DNA of 64,000 bases from Podospora comata. Its lineage: Eukaryota; Ascomycota; Sordariomycetes; Sordariales; Podosporaceae. The notes beneath the pieces were generated by a model. It was not told the origin of the DNA and searched no databases. It saw only the letters and a program-made list of their open reading frames with translations. The stretch is taken from positions 7,750,001 through 7,814,000 of the forward strand of contig CP071493.1 of NCBI GenBank assembly GCA_017354895.1, in the 5' to 3' direction. The position numbers were made by a program, and so were the translations under genes. Positions 1 through 10,641 of this stretch are shown here, one piece after another. The number at the start of each line of letters is the position of its first letter. Within the stretch, counting starts at the first letter, position 1.

Positions 1-873
1 GCCGACATAAAACGGTGTCTCGGGGCTCCACTGCCAGTGCTCGCCACCCTGCTTCAGCCGCTCGAGATCACAAACCTGCGGCATGATGGGGAAGAGCACA
101 AAGTTTTCAGTCACAGCAAAGTCGTGAATCATTCCCACAACTGGCGCAACGAGCCACACCACCTCGAGGAACTTGCCATCAGGAGCTACTCGGTAATAGC
201 ACACATCAGGCGTCCCATCTCCTTTGGCCTCATACCCAAAGCAAATCATCTCGCCCGTCTTGGGGTCGAACTTGGGATGGGCTGTGAACGTCAAACTGGG
301 AAGCTGCCCATCAAAAGTGTGCAGGCCCAAGGTCTCGAGGGTTTCTGGGTTCAATGCGTACGGCGGGGCGTCTTCCTTGAGGGCGAGCAGCTTGCCGTTG
401 AAGTGGATGATGTTGGTGTTGGCTGTGGTGCGGACTTTGAACTCGACCGCATCGGTGTACTTGTTGCGGTACTTTCCCAACAGGGCCCGCTTGGCCTCGC
501 GTTCTCGCTTCAGCTTCTCAGTCTGGACATATTTTTGCTTGAAAGAGACTTTGCCGTCTTTGATCCGGAAAGCGCTGATGGAGCCATCTCCGTTGAACCA
601 CTATGGCGGGTGATGAGCTTCTTGACCTCGGGCAAAATATGGAGCACTTACTGGGTCATCTTGGATGAAAGGAGGTAGCTGGGGATCTGGCATGACACGG
701 TAAAACGTACCGTCAATGTCATCTGGAATTGCCCCATAGACCTCCAGGTGTGAAACCTCGCCTTCAAGGCGGCATGGCTTCATAAACCCAGAGAACTGAG
801 GGCGATCGGGAAAGTGAGTTGGTGCTTGTGCTGCCATGACTACGGTTGTCTGAGGCGAGGTGGAAGAGGTCAT
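1..873 (-). CDS. Carotenoid oxygenase family dioxygenase (lignostilbene dioxygenase-like), partial
   Basis: A non-haem iron dioxygenase that cleaves a C=C double bond in carotenoids or stilbenes; the C-terminal part lies beyond the left window edge. The chosen start is the ATG at 873 (MTSSTSPQTT); MAAQAPTH, 12 residues later, is an alternative. Exon 1 is 652..873. A 51-nt intron (601..651, GTAAGT...TAG) joins in phase to exon 2 (1..600) and gives DDP/WFNGDGSISAFRIKDG. The family signature GFMKP..LEG.V..LEVYG.IP..I.GTFYRV is present. Two of the four expected iron-binding histidines are visible, in TFTAHPKFDP and GMIHDFAVTENF; the other two would be outside the window. It is divergently transcribed from a VAO-like oxidase across 361 bp. 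That pairing favours lignin-derived stilbenes over carotenoids as substrate, which is an inference. Confidence 0.88.
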
Positions 874-1234
874 CGTAGGAGATCTAAATACTCTCCCGTC
901 TTGGACGTTACCCCGATCCGGGGAGACAATGAAGGCTTGCTCCCCGTTCCCCGGTTCTTCCCCGGATTTTATGCATTCGGATGTGTCGGGGGGGGTGCTA
1001 GCAGATCTTGGCAACCTGGAGAAAGTGGGTTTTCCTGGAATCAGGGGCTCAAAATGGGTGGAGCTTGCCCGGGTGTTCCCCGATCAAACACACCTCAGAC
1101 CAACAAAACTATGCTGTGGTTATGCAGACAAGCCAAATATCAAGTACAAAAGAAATGGTCGCGATACCGCGGAAATCTTCGCTCATCATGTCGTTCCGGA
1201 ATCTGTCTTACTCATTTTCCCCTCCACCGCCGTC
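874..1234. promoter_or_regulatory. Divergent intergenic region between dioxygenase and VAO-like oxidase
   Basis: These 361 bp separate two start codons that face away from each other, so any upstream elements are shared. It holds short open frames but no convincing gene. A shared promoter and joint induction by phenolics are inferred from layout only; no specific binding site was recognised. Confidence 0.5.
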
Positions 1235-2962
1235 ATGCCGCCAACAATTTCTTTGACGCCTGCCACGCTGAAAGCCTTTTTTGATGAAGTTGCCCTTCTT
1301 ATCGGTGAGGACAATGTCTCACGAGATCACTCAAGAGGTGCCTTGACAGGTGTGGCAACTTCCCTAGCGAGACGACATCTTCCATACTGACAAGAAGAAC
1401 AGGAACTCTGGGGCAAACCACATACGGCGATGCATTCTCAAAAGCCGACACAAATCTTCCAGCGGGTGCTGTGCGACCCGAAGCCGTCCAGGAAGTTCAG
1501 GAAATTGTCAAGCTCGCCAACAAGCACCAGGTCTATCTTTGGACAGTATCGAGAGGCAAGAACCTTGGCTACGGTGGTACTGGACCTGTCGTCAAAGGGA
1601 CCGTGGTGCTGGACCTGCATCGCATGACCCAGATTATCGAAATCAATGAGGAGTATGGCTATGCCATCACGGAGCCTGGAGTATCATTTTTTGACCTTTA
1701 TGAAGAGATCCAGAGGAGGGGACTGAAGCTTTGGCCTTCGGTTCCTGCGATCGGCTGGGGCTCCGTCGTGGGCAACACCCTCGACCGAGGATTTGGCTAC
1801 ACGCCCAATGGCGAGCATTCACAGTCTCAGTGCGGCATGGAGGTTGTGTTGCCAGATGGGACTCTCCTTCGCACTGGCTCTGGAGCGATGTCCGATAACG
1901 CCACGTGGGCGCTGTACAAAGGGTAAGTCTTTACATTGCCTCGCTGTCCTCTTCGCCATCAACGATACTGACACGACTCCTCACAGCGGCTTCGGCCCCA
2001 GTCTGGACGGCTTGTTCTATCAGTCAAACCTCGGAATTGTCACCAAGATCGGAATCCACATCACCCCTGCCCCCGAAGCCTACGCCACTGTCGAAGTCGA
2101 TGTGCCGCTCGAGTCAGACCTCATCCCCTTGGTCGGCACCCTCTCTGATCTCATGCGCCGCTCCATCATTCTCAACAGTCCCTCCATAGCCAACATCTTC
2201 CGCATCGCCCTCACCTCTGAGAAGCCCGAAGTCCTCAGTCAGATTGGTCCCTACATGAAGGCAGACTCGTGCGTGCCCTACGACCTCCTCGAGAGGATTC
2301 GGGTTGAGGAAAGGTGGGGTTTCTGGCGGGCGTATTTCTCGCTCTACGGCTCAGTGGAAATGCTTCCCGCGCTCAAAGCAACAGTAGAGCGTGCCTTCAG
2401 ACAAGCCGTCCCCAGTGTGCAGTTCAAATATCGCGAATGGGCCGGATTGCCTGGTGCTGCCATCTCGGCCGCGGAGGATATCAAGACCGAGGTGGTTCCT
2501 CACAGCGGTATCCCAACCGTGGAACCTTTGGGGATTGTTGACTCGAGAGGTGAACGGGGCGGTGGGCATATCTGTTTCAGCCCGGTGATACCGCCTTCGG
2601 GCAGGGAGCTGTACGATTGGTACCTCGCGGCCAAGAAGAGGACCGCGGACGCCAAGTTTGACTTCTTTGCCGACTTTCATGTCTACCCTCGGTATGTCAT
2701 TGCTATTGATCTGGTAATTTACACGATGGGTGAGGAGCAGAGGCTGCATGAGCTGTACAAACAGTTGCTGCAAGACGCGGGAGAGCAGAGGTTCATGGAG
2801 TATAGAACTCACGTGGGGTATATGGACACAGTCGCCTCGAAGCTCGATTTCAATGACTTCGCTTTTGGGAAGTTTGTCCAGACACTCAAGGATACGTTTG
2901 ATCCAAACGGAGTACTTTCGCCGGGAAAGTCAGGAATCTGGGTGACGGGACAGAATATGTAG
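1235..2962 (+). CDS. Vanillyl-alcohol oxidase-like FAD-linked oxidase
   Basis: A flavoprotein of the VAO/4-cresol oxidising family, whose members oxidise para-substituted phenols and reduce O2 to H2O2. Exons are 1235..1349, 1403..1922 and 1987..2962, 536 aa in all (VAO is about 560). Intron 2 is clear (GTAAGT...CACAG). Intron 1 uses a weak GTGTGG donor, chosen because it keeps the conserved GEDNV stretch; a GTGAGG at 1305 is an alternative in the same phase. The FAD-binding domain shows NLGYGG (VAO Tyr108 region), VGNTLDRGFGYTP and GFGPSLDGLFYQSNLGIVTKIG. The C-terminal cap has FMEYRTHVGYMD (VAO Tyr503/Arg504) and ends DPNGVLSPGKSGIW. The histidine that binds FAD covalently in VAO (in REMHHIV) and the helper His61 have no counterpart here. 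No PTS1 is seen. The exact substrate is unknown. Confidence 0.88.
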
Positions 2963-5900
2963 ATGTCTTGTGAACTCTATGAAATACCTAGGTGGTAATG
3001 GCATTTCTCAGCATTTGGCACACTTACTCAATTCAAATCAAATGAAACCAAATAGGCCCTCAAATTTGACTTGTTTGATTTGTGTGATGCCTTGATGTTG
3101 CGTACTGGGATCGGCGCTTTGGCGATGAGATACTGCTTATTGAGTACCTAGTTTAAGCCTGGTTCAGGCTATCTTCTGGACCACCTGTAAATACCATAGA
3201 ATATTCAGGACGTCGAACCCTTACTTAGCTAACTTATCGATTTAACAACCGGACTAATAACCTCCTAATATATAGTGGTCGACCCAGCTTTCCGGTCTTA
3301 ACCTTGAATAGTATAAAACTAAGTATTAGCAGAGTAAAATTTTCTATAAAAACTTTTGAAAAGTATTTCATATATTTATTCATTACCTATACTTATTTAA
3401 CTCGCTTTAATAGAGCAGCAAATACCTTACTTTAGCATGCCAAGATAGGTAGCCCGTGGGAGCCTCAGTCAGTCTGTGAGCTTGGAAATGTGTGTTGTGT
3501 GGGCCCACTCACTGACCCAGGCTTCTTCCAAGCCCACATCCTTTTCCTCGCTCCAGCTGGTGGCTGCTTGGCTACGGGACCAATTTCTCTCCTTCTTTTC
3601 TCGAGATTAGTACGCGCCGTGATGTGCATTTTTCGCTTGCGGTTCTTCTATCCACTGTTTGTGTCCGTTCGAAGCATAAGCCGGTTCTGTACGCTTATCA
3701 TGTGTAGTTTGGGGCCAGTTGAAGGATTCAATGAGAACCAGACATGGCTAAATTCAAGAGGGTGGTCTCAGCTGTGTAATAAGAGGCCTTCTGCTTTGAG
3801 CAAGACCTGCGAGACTATTGATTTTGGAGACACACTCCATGGTAGTATCAAAAGCTAGCTGTCTTGACGGAGATTTCTCGGTTTTAAGTAGTGTGTGGAT
3901 GAATCGGAAGGTCTGATTCGTCAATGGGTTTTGGTTGACATTTGCGGGCACCATCTCGTGTGGATTGGTGGAAAGAGACAGAGGAGTGTGAGGGGAAGCT
4001 GCAGTCAATACCAGACTTGGACAGCCAGTGACTGCTGTGTAGGTGTCTGGAAAAGTTGGACGAGGTTGTCCATCATTTGCCGGTTCTCGGGTTTAAGACC
4101 ATGTGAGGGTAAATGATGATGATTTCGGCAGGCCAAGCCGTTCATCTACCCCTCCTTCATGCACAGCATGGGCGGTGTCCAGTGGCTTTGCATCCTGTCG
4201 AAGTGCCAGGTGACAAAGCTATCATCATCGATACGAACGCCTGGACTGTTCCTCCAATCCAGCAGAGCTCTTTGCTGGCTACCTGAGCTTGGCTCTGTGG
4301 ATATAAGACGGACTGTAGTCAAACGTTGGCATGTGACCTTCCCTTGATGGCTGGGCAACGGTACCTAAGTACGTCTGTAGCATGAGATGTATTAGGTACC
4401 TTATTCTTGGATCAACTCGCTGATAATCACGCCTCGTTGATGGTTCGTCGAGTTTACCCCGCCCAGATGCTTTCATTGAAGTCCCCCCGCACGCATCATA
4501 CAGCATATCGTCTGCTAGAGTCAAGGTTATTGTAAGAAAATCGATTGGCATACGCTTTTCAAGGCATTACATAGTTATTTGGTGGTCTTTAACCGGTCAT
4601 TGACAGTCTCTGAAGGCGCTGGTTTGCCAACTGCGGTGCCCACTTTTCAGTCCCCAGCGTGCATGTTGTGGAACAACGGGGATATTTAGATGCAGCTTCC
4701 TAATTGCTTGCCCGCTCCACGTCCCCTCCAAGCTCAGGGCGGTCCTGACGCCACCCCGTTTTCAAGGAACCCCAACCCAGTGTGGAGCAGTGATCTAGTG
4801 GCGTCTGGAGCTAAGGATTACGCTAATGTAGGTCAAGTTGACGCTAAAGTCCGGGGAATGTGGAGAAGGTCAACGTCACCTTGATCAACGTCTTGAACGG
4901 TGAACAGGCAGGGCCAGGTTTGATGACTGAACCGGCGTCGTGTCCGACTCCAGTCAATTACAAACCGTGTGCAATAGATCGGATAAAGATGACCGGTCAA
5001 GAGACGGACGATGCAGGGCTCGTCGGCCATCCCATGACATCTCGAACTGGTAGGAGATCCCGGTGTCCAGTTGTGTGTCCCGACACGTTTCACAGCTTCT
5101 GCTAACGTCCTGTTATGATTTATCTGCAGGTGGGATGCCCTTGATGCAGTCAAAACCACCAGATTAAGCGAGTTCTGGTCTCCTGGGTGGCCGACCACAG
5201 CTGCTGGTTGAGTGAAAGGCATGCCTACCGTAGTACTAATACACGTTCGGAAACTCTGAGTGCGAGATGGCTGTACAGCCTGTCTTCCAGGCTTTATCAC
5301 CCGTCCAAGATAGCAACTTGACTATGCAACTTGAAAGGCGCGGGCTCCAATCACATTTCACCGATCGTCTCCAACATGCAGCATCGTCTTGGACTTCAAC
5401 CCTCTCTCCTCCTGCAAAAGCACCTGAACTCTCGTCATAAACAAAATAATCAAGAGGGAAACATAAAATCAGGGCGTTAAAAGATAATAACTACGCCTCT
5501 TGACCATCTTCAAAGACCTCGAGGGAATAGTTCAGGCGTGCGAAGTATCTTCAAAGGCATACGGACTATCTTTAATGCTCTTCAGCTATCTTTTAGCACC
5601 CATTGACCTTCTTCTTGTGCGTTTGATCCAAGTATCTCGCCTATCGTCCGATTATCATCGCCACCTGGGTGAGGGGTTCCCAAACCCAAATATGCATCCA
5701 AGCAACTTTAGTATCAGCAGGACTCGGCCCTGGAGCAAGGATCATGCAGGTCGATGTACCCTCGGTCCTGAGGCATTGACCACTTGTAGTTGCAGGATGG
5801 GAAGTTTGGGCGTGTCAGCCAGGTATTGAGGAGAGGGGAAAATGCAATCCCCGGGCGTCTTGATTGCCAAAAGGGATCACAGAAGGCGGGGCTCGTTCGG

Positions 5901-6047
5901 CAGGTACCAAAGCACTAGCTCTGCTTCACGGGAACATAAAGAGACGGTGGTTTTCCCTCCAGTTTGTGCTTTTCATGAAGAGTTCGTCGAGCAGTCTTCC
6001 GGGACTGGGACCAAGATCATACTCGACTTGATACTGGAAACGCCAAC
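2963..6047. other. Gene-poor intergenic stretch with an AT-rich island
   Basis: No gene was recognised over 3.1 kb. About 3190..3440 is strongly A+T rich, full of TA dinucleotides and stops in every frame, unlike its surroundings; this is what a decayed, RIP-mutated repeat looks like in Sordariales, but no element family can be named. The longest open frames elsewhere (for example 4833..5300 minus and 5500..5829 plus) show no domains. Confidence 0.5.
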
Positions 6048-8704
6048 ATGTCGCCTCTACCTGAGGAGTTTGACATTATTGTGTGTGGAGGGGGCTCGAC
6101 GGGATGTGTTGTGGCGGGAAGGCAAGTCCTTTTCTTTCTCGTGCTTCTTTTTGCCTTTTTTTTTTTTTTTTTTGCCTCTTTATTTCTTCTTTTGATTCTG
6201 TCTCTTCTGTGGAACCAAAAGAACATCCTACCCACAGGGTAGGCCGGGTGGTATATGTCTCTACATCATCGTTTCGTTTTCTGAGATGCTCCCGCTCCCT
6301 TTACTTTTAGTTGACACTGTCTGCCGATAACTAATACTGTTGTCTAGATTGGCGAATCTTGACCACAATCTCAAGGTGTTGCTGATCGAGGCAGGGGAAA
6401 ACAATCTCAACAATCCCTGGGTGTTCAGGCCAGGAATCTTCCCGCGGAACATGAAGTTGGACTCCAAAACGGCTACTTTCTATGAGTCTAACCCTTCACC
6501 ATCACTCTCTGGTAGAGGTGCCATCGTTCCGGCAGCAAATATACTTGGAGGTGGCAGCTCTATCAACTTTATGGTAAGATAGTCTATCCAACTCCATGAT
6601 GGGAGTGCTTCGCTGACGCTGTGTACCTACCTTAGATGTACACGAGAGCATCTGCCTCCGACTATGATGACTTCCAAGCCAAAGGATGGTCAGCCGAGGA
6701 ACTCCTCCCTTTCATGAAGAAGTTCGAGACCTACCAGCGCGCCTCCCACAATCGTGAGACACACGGCTTTGAGGGACCAATCAAGGTCTCTTTTGGAAAC
6801 TACCAGTATCCGATCAAGGACGACTTTCTTCGCGCTGCGGAGTCTCAAGGTATCCCAATCGTTGATGATCTTCAAGACCTGAAGACTGGTCATGGCGCTG
6901 AACAGTGGCTCAAGTGGATCAATCGTGATGTAAGTCTGCTGTCAGCGTCGTCGTCCCAATTGTTTATGACTGACATGGGGATCCTTGCAGACCGGCCGTC
7001 GAAGTGATGCCGCCCACGCCTACATCCACGCCACCCGTGCCGTCCACTCGAACCTGTACCTTGCTTGCAATACCAAGGTTGACAAGGTCATCATCGAGAA
7101 CGGGAGGGCTGTGGCAGTTCAGACTGTTCCAACCAAGCCGTTGGGCAACGTGAGTACTTCAAGCGGTCATCGACCAGTTCCGAAGCTAAACCCCCCGAGC
7201 AGAGCCCAGGCACTCGTATCTTCAAGGCGCGTAAGCAGATCGTGGTGTCAGGCGGAACCATGAGTTCACCCTTGATCCTCCAGCGCTCCGGTATTGGCGA
7301 CCCTGCCAAGCTCCGCGCCGCCGGCGTCAAGCCGATTGTCGATCTTCCTGGTGTTGGTCTTAATTTCCAAGATCATTACTTGACCTTCAGTCTCTATCGA
7401 GCCAAACCCGGAGTGGAGAGTTTTGATGATTTTGCCCGTGGTGATCCTGCTACTCAGAAGCGTACGCTTGTTCCCGAGACGTCGATGCTCAGTGATGACC
7501 CGGCTGACATAAAATCCAGGTGTCTTTGAGGAATGGAACCTCAAGGGAACCGGTCCCTTGGCAACCAATGGCATCGAGGCAGGGGTGAAGATCAGGCCCA
7601 CGCTTGAGGAATTGAAGGAGTTTGAGTCGTGGCCAACACCGAACTTCAAGGAGGGCTGGGAGTCGTACTTCAAGAACAAACCCGACAAGCCCGTCATGCA
7701 CTACTCGGTCATCGCTGGCTGGTTTGGCGACCACATGCTGGTGCCTCCTGGGAATTATTTCACAATGTCGGTGACCATTTCACTCTCGGAATCACACAGC
7801 CTCATGAGTCCAGTCTAACATGCATACCTTTTAGGTTCCACTTCCTTGAGTATCCCTTCAGTCGTGGAAAGACTCACATCACGTCTCCCGATCCGTACGC
7901 CGTCCCAGACTTTGATGCCGGATTTATGAGTGACCCTCGCGATATGGGCAAGTCCGAATCTCCAGCTCCATCTGAAGACGGATGTGCTAACATGACCGCC
8001 ATGGAATAGTACCTATGGTCTGGGGCTACATCAAGTCTCGCGAGACCGCCAGACGTATGGATGCCTACGCAGGCGAGTGCCAGAGTATGCATCCCGTCTT
8101 TGACTACGACTCGGAAGCTCGCGCTCATGACCTCAACTTGGCCGGTGAGTCCAAAACCTTGAACCATCCCAGGCAAGAAACTGACACCCGATGACCAGAC
8201 ACAAACGCTTACGCGCTTCCTGGCAACATCACTGCCGGTATCCAACACGGCAGCTGGAGCGTCCCGCTCCCAGAGCCCGAAGACAAGCTCACACCGGAGA
8301 ACATCAAACGCATCGTCTCCAGCAACCGCAAGGACAAGAGAAGGGAGCTCAAGTATACCAAAAAGGACATCCAAGCCATCGAAGAATGGGTCAAGCGCCA
8401 CGTGGAGACCACCTGGCACTGCCTGGGCACGTGCTCCATGGCTCCCAGGGAGGGGAACAGCATCGTGAAGCATGGCGTCCTCGATGAACGCCTCAACGTC
8501 CACGGTGTCAAGGGCCTCAAAGTAGCAGACCTTTCCATCGCACCAGACAACGTGGGAGCGAATACCTTCACAGTGGCCCTTACAATTGGAGAGAAAGCGG
8601 CGGCTCTCGTGGCAGAGGATCTCGGATACTCTGGTGAGGCTCTGGAGATGAAGGTGCCGGATTATCACGCACCGGGCGAGAACCGGCTTGCCAGTCGACT
8701 TTGA
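6048..8704 (+). CDS. GMC oxidoreductase, alcohol (methanol) oxidase, peroxisomal
   Basis: FAD-dependent alcohol oxidase, R-CH2OH + O2 to aldehyde + H2O2, expected in peroxisomes. Nine exons give 670 aa, the usual AOX length: 6048..6121, 6348..6573, 6636..6929, 6991..7149, 7203..7461, 7520..7766, 7835..7947, 8010..8144, 8199..8704. All phases close. The N-terminal Rossmann motif is GGGSTGCVVAGR with LLIEAGENN. The middle part carries FHFLEYPFSRGKTHI and GYIKSRETARRM, typical of alcohol oxidases. The catalytic His lies in WHCLGTCSMAP and the partner Asn in NVGANTFTVALT. The last residues are SRL, a PTS1-type peroxisomal signal. Introns 1 and 7 begin with GCAAGT, not GT; intron 1 also holds a run of about 17 T. 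In this setting it could use methanol released from lignin or pectin methoxyl groups (inference). Confidence 0.93.
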
Positions 8705-10641
8705 GCGAGGATCGTGCACAGTCCTCTTCAGAAAAGCGTCACAGGCAACAGGGCGCAAGCTGGAAAGCAATGGAGCGGAAGGGGAGGGAGGGAGGTGGAA
8801 GAAGGGGCCCAGACATGAATCTCAAGAAAAGTGGATCCAATCCAGGGGCTTGATAGGGGCAACACAACTCGGACACTGGGGACACTCCTTTGAGTTACGT
8901 ATTCTTTTGACGGTCTTCGTGGGAAGCTTGGGTACGAGTTTCTATTTGTTTTGTGGATATCAAATTTACTTGAATCAATACCTGAATGGTTACGGGATAT
9001 CTTTAGCACCCCGGCCGTTCTCAGTACCGTAGGGGTCAATGGCAACCCCACACACGTGCGTTTATGGACCTGTCCTTCTCATTAGACACTCGGTAGCCAG
9101 GAATACGTGACATGATCAACCACTCAGCGGCATCAAATGGCATTTAATATGCCGAAAAGACCAGAAAACAAGCCCTTAAATGCAACTCCAAGACCTATCA
9201 ACCATCTTAAGAGGCCTATTGATATCTTAAAGGGCCTATTAACTATCTCAAGAGGGCTGCTTACTATCTTAAAAGACCTGTTGACTATCCTAAACGGCCT
9301 CTTTACTATTTAACGAGGCCTATTAACCATATTCCAATGCACATTGATTACCTAGCTTGCAACACATATTGAGTATCTGGCAATGCATCTAGATTATAAT
9401 AAGAGCCCAGTCGATTATGTTTCGATACATAATCACATCACATCAAGTCAATCAATCAACAAATATCAAAGAACCTTTCCCCGACCAGGCTCCCCAAGTA
9501 CTGCCAGGCTTTGCTCCTAAATGTTTTTCTCCTAGGTACTTGAAGATTTGTGACAGCTACCCGCCGAACTGGCGATGACTCCAGTACCGAAACAATATCA
9601 TCACCAGCTGTGAGGAATGAGTGCCTTCACCTCGTGCTCTTTACAGACGAACAGATGCAGTACGTGCGTGTTCAAGATCAGGTTGAGTTCATCCCTGAGT
9701 CAATCCCGCGCAGCCCAAGTCACTTTCATCAAAGTTGCCGGTGATCTAACTAGGTAACATGCGCCCACAACTGGCCAGGTCCAGATCCAGGGTTCGATTA
9801 GGAAAGTCGAATTGATAGGCAAAAATAAGATAATAAAGAGAAAAAGAACAGAGGAGAAAAAAGAATTGACAGAGGAGAGGAAATCCCTGGGTTCTGAAAG
9901 TCTTCTCATGCGTAAAATTCCAGCAAAACTCGGGGACTTCGTCTTCCTCCAAGCCCTCCCGTGAAAAGGAAACGAAACCTGCATGGTGGATTCACGAATC
10001 CTAACCTGGATGGATGTCTTCTATCATGCCCTGGCACAATCGCGGCTTTCCTTGGGCTTCAAAAGTCGCAGGAATCTACATTCCTCCTACAGATCACGAT
10101 AAACAAGCACAAGAAATCCCAATGGGACAATAAAAACACGTGAAAGTGAAATTCAATTCATGCTCAATCTGAACGCAGCGTGCTACGCTTCCAGAGCTTC
10201 CCAAATCAACGCCAGGTCCCAGCCCTCCACCATAATGTGAGCCTTTTGTTGAACCCCAATGCACCCGACCAAGCCAAAATATTTCATACAAATCGTCACT
10301 CAAAGCGATGTCGCTTCCGGTCGCCCTCAAGGGAATCCGGTTTTCTCTTGGATACTACGGTCAAGACATAGTGTCTTGCCTGGTTATTAATTGTTGGTGT
10401 CACTGTCTTGGGGACACACGAGTTGCTTCCGAGTTTGGGCGAGACTTGTTGGCGGATTTCTAGTCTCCGCTCCTCAACCTTGAGGACCCACAGTAATGTG
10501 AGTAGGACCTCCTTCGACGGTAGTGGTACTCCTGTCGGCCATGTAGCTGGCCTACCGCTTTGCTGCTGCTGCTGCTCCTTTCCGTCAGCTGCTGCCGCCG
10601 CCGAAGCGTCGCCTGCCTTAACCCGGTCAACTGTGAATCCA
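8705..10641. other. Convergent 3' region between alcohol oxidase and hacA
   Basis: No gene was recognised. About 9110..9480 is A+T rich and contains the 21-bp minisatellite listed separately. The part from about 10296 to 10641 is the continuation of the hacA frame used only when its 23-nt intron is kept, so it is mostly hacA 3' UTR in the spliced mRNA. Confidence 0.5.
9188..9335 (-). repeat. 21-bp minisatellite, locus 1 (about 7 units)
   Basis: Seven degenerate units follow one another. The core CCT (GCT in unit 4) recurs at 9194, 9215, 9235, 9256, 9277, 9298 and 9319, a spacing of 21, 20, 21, 21, 21 and 21. Read on the minus strand each unit resembles TTnATAGGCCTnTTAAGATA. It lies in A+T-rich non-coding DNA. 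The same motif with the same period occurs in opposite orientation near 31.2 kb. Confidence 0.8.

Noticed and set aside
3190-3440. A named transposon relic
   Set aside because: Only A+T richness is visible; no terminal repeats or protein remnants allow a family name.
7874-8770. 298-codon open frame antisense to the alcohol oxidase
   Set aside because: It lies across real exons of the sense gene, has no domain, and comes from the codon bias of the opposite strand.
9781-9800. tRNA-like T-loop GGTTCGATTAGG
   Set aside because: No acceptor or anticodon stem can be formed around it.
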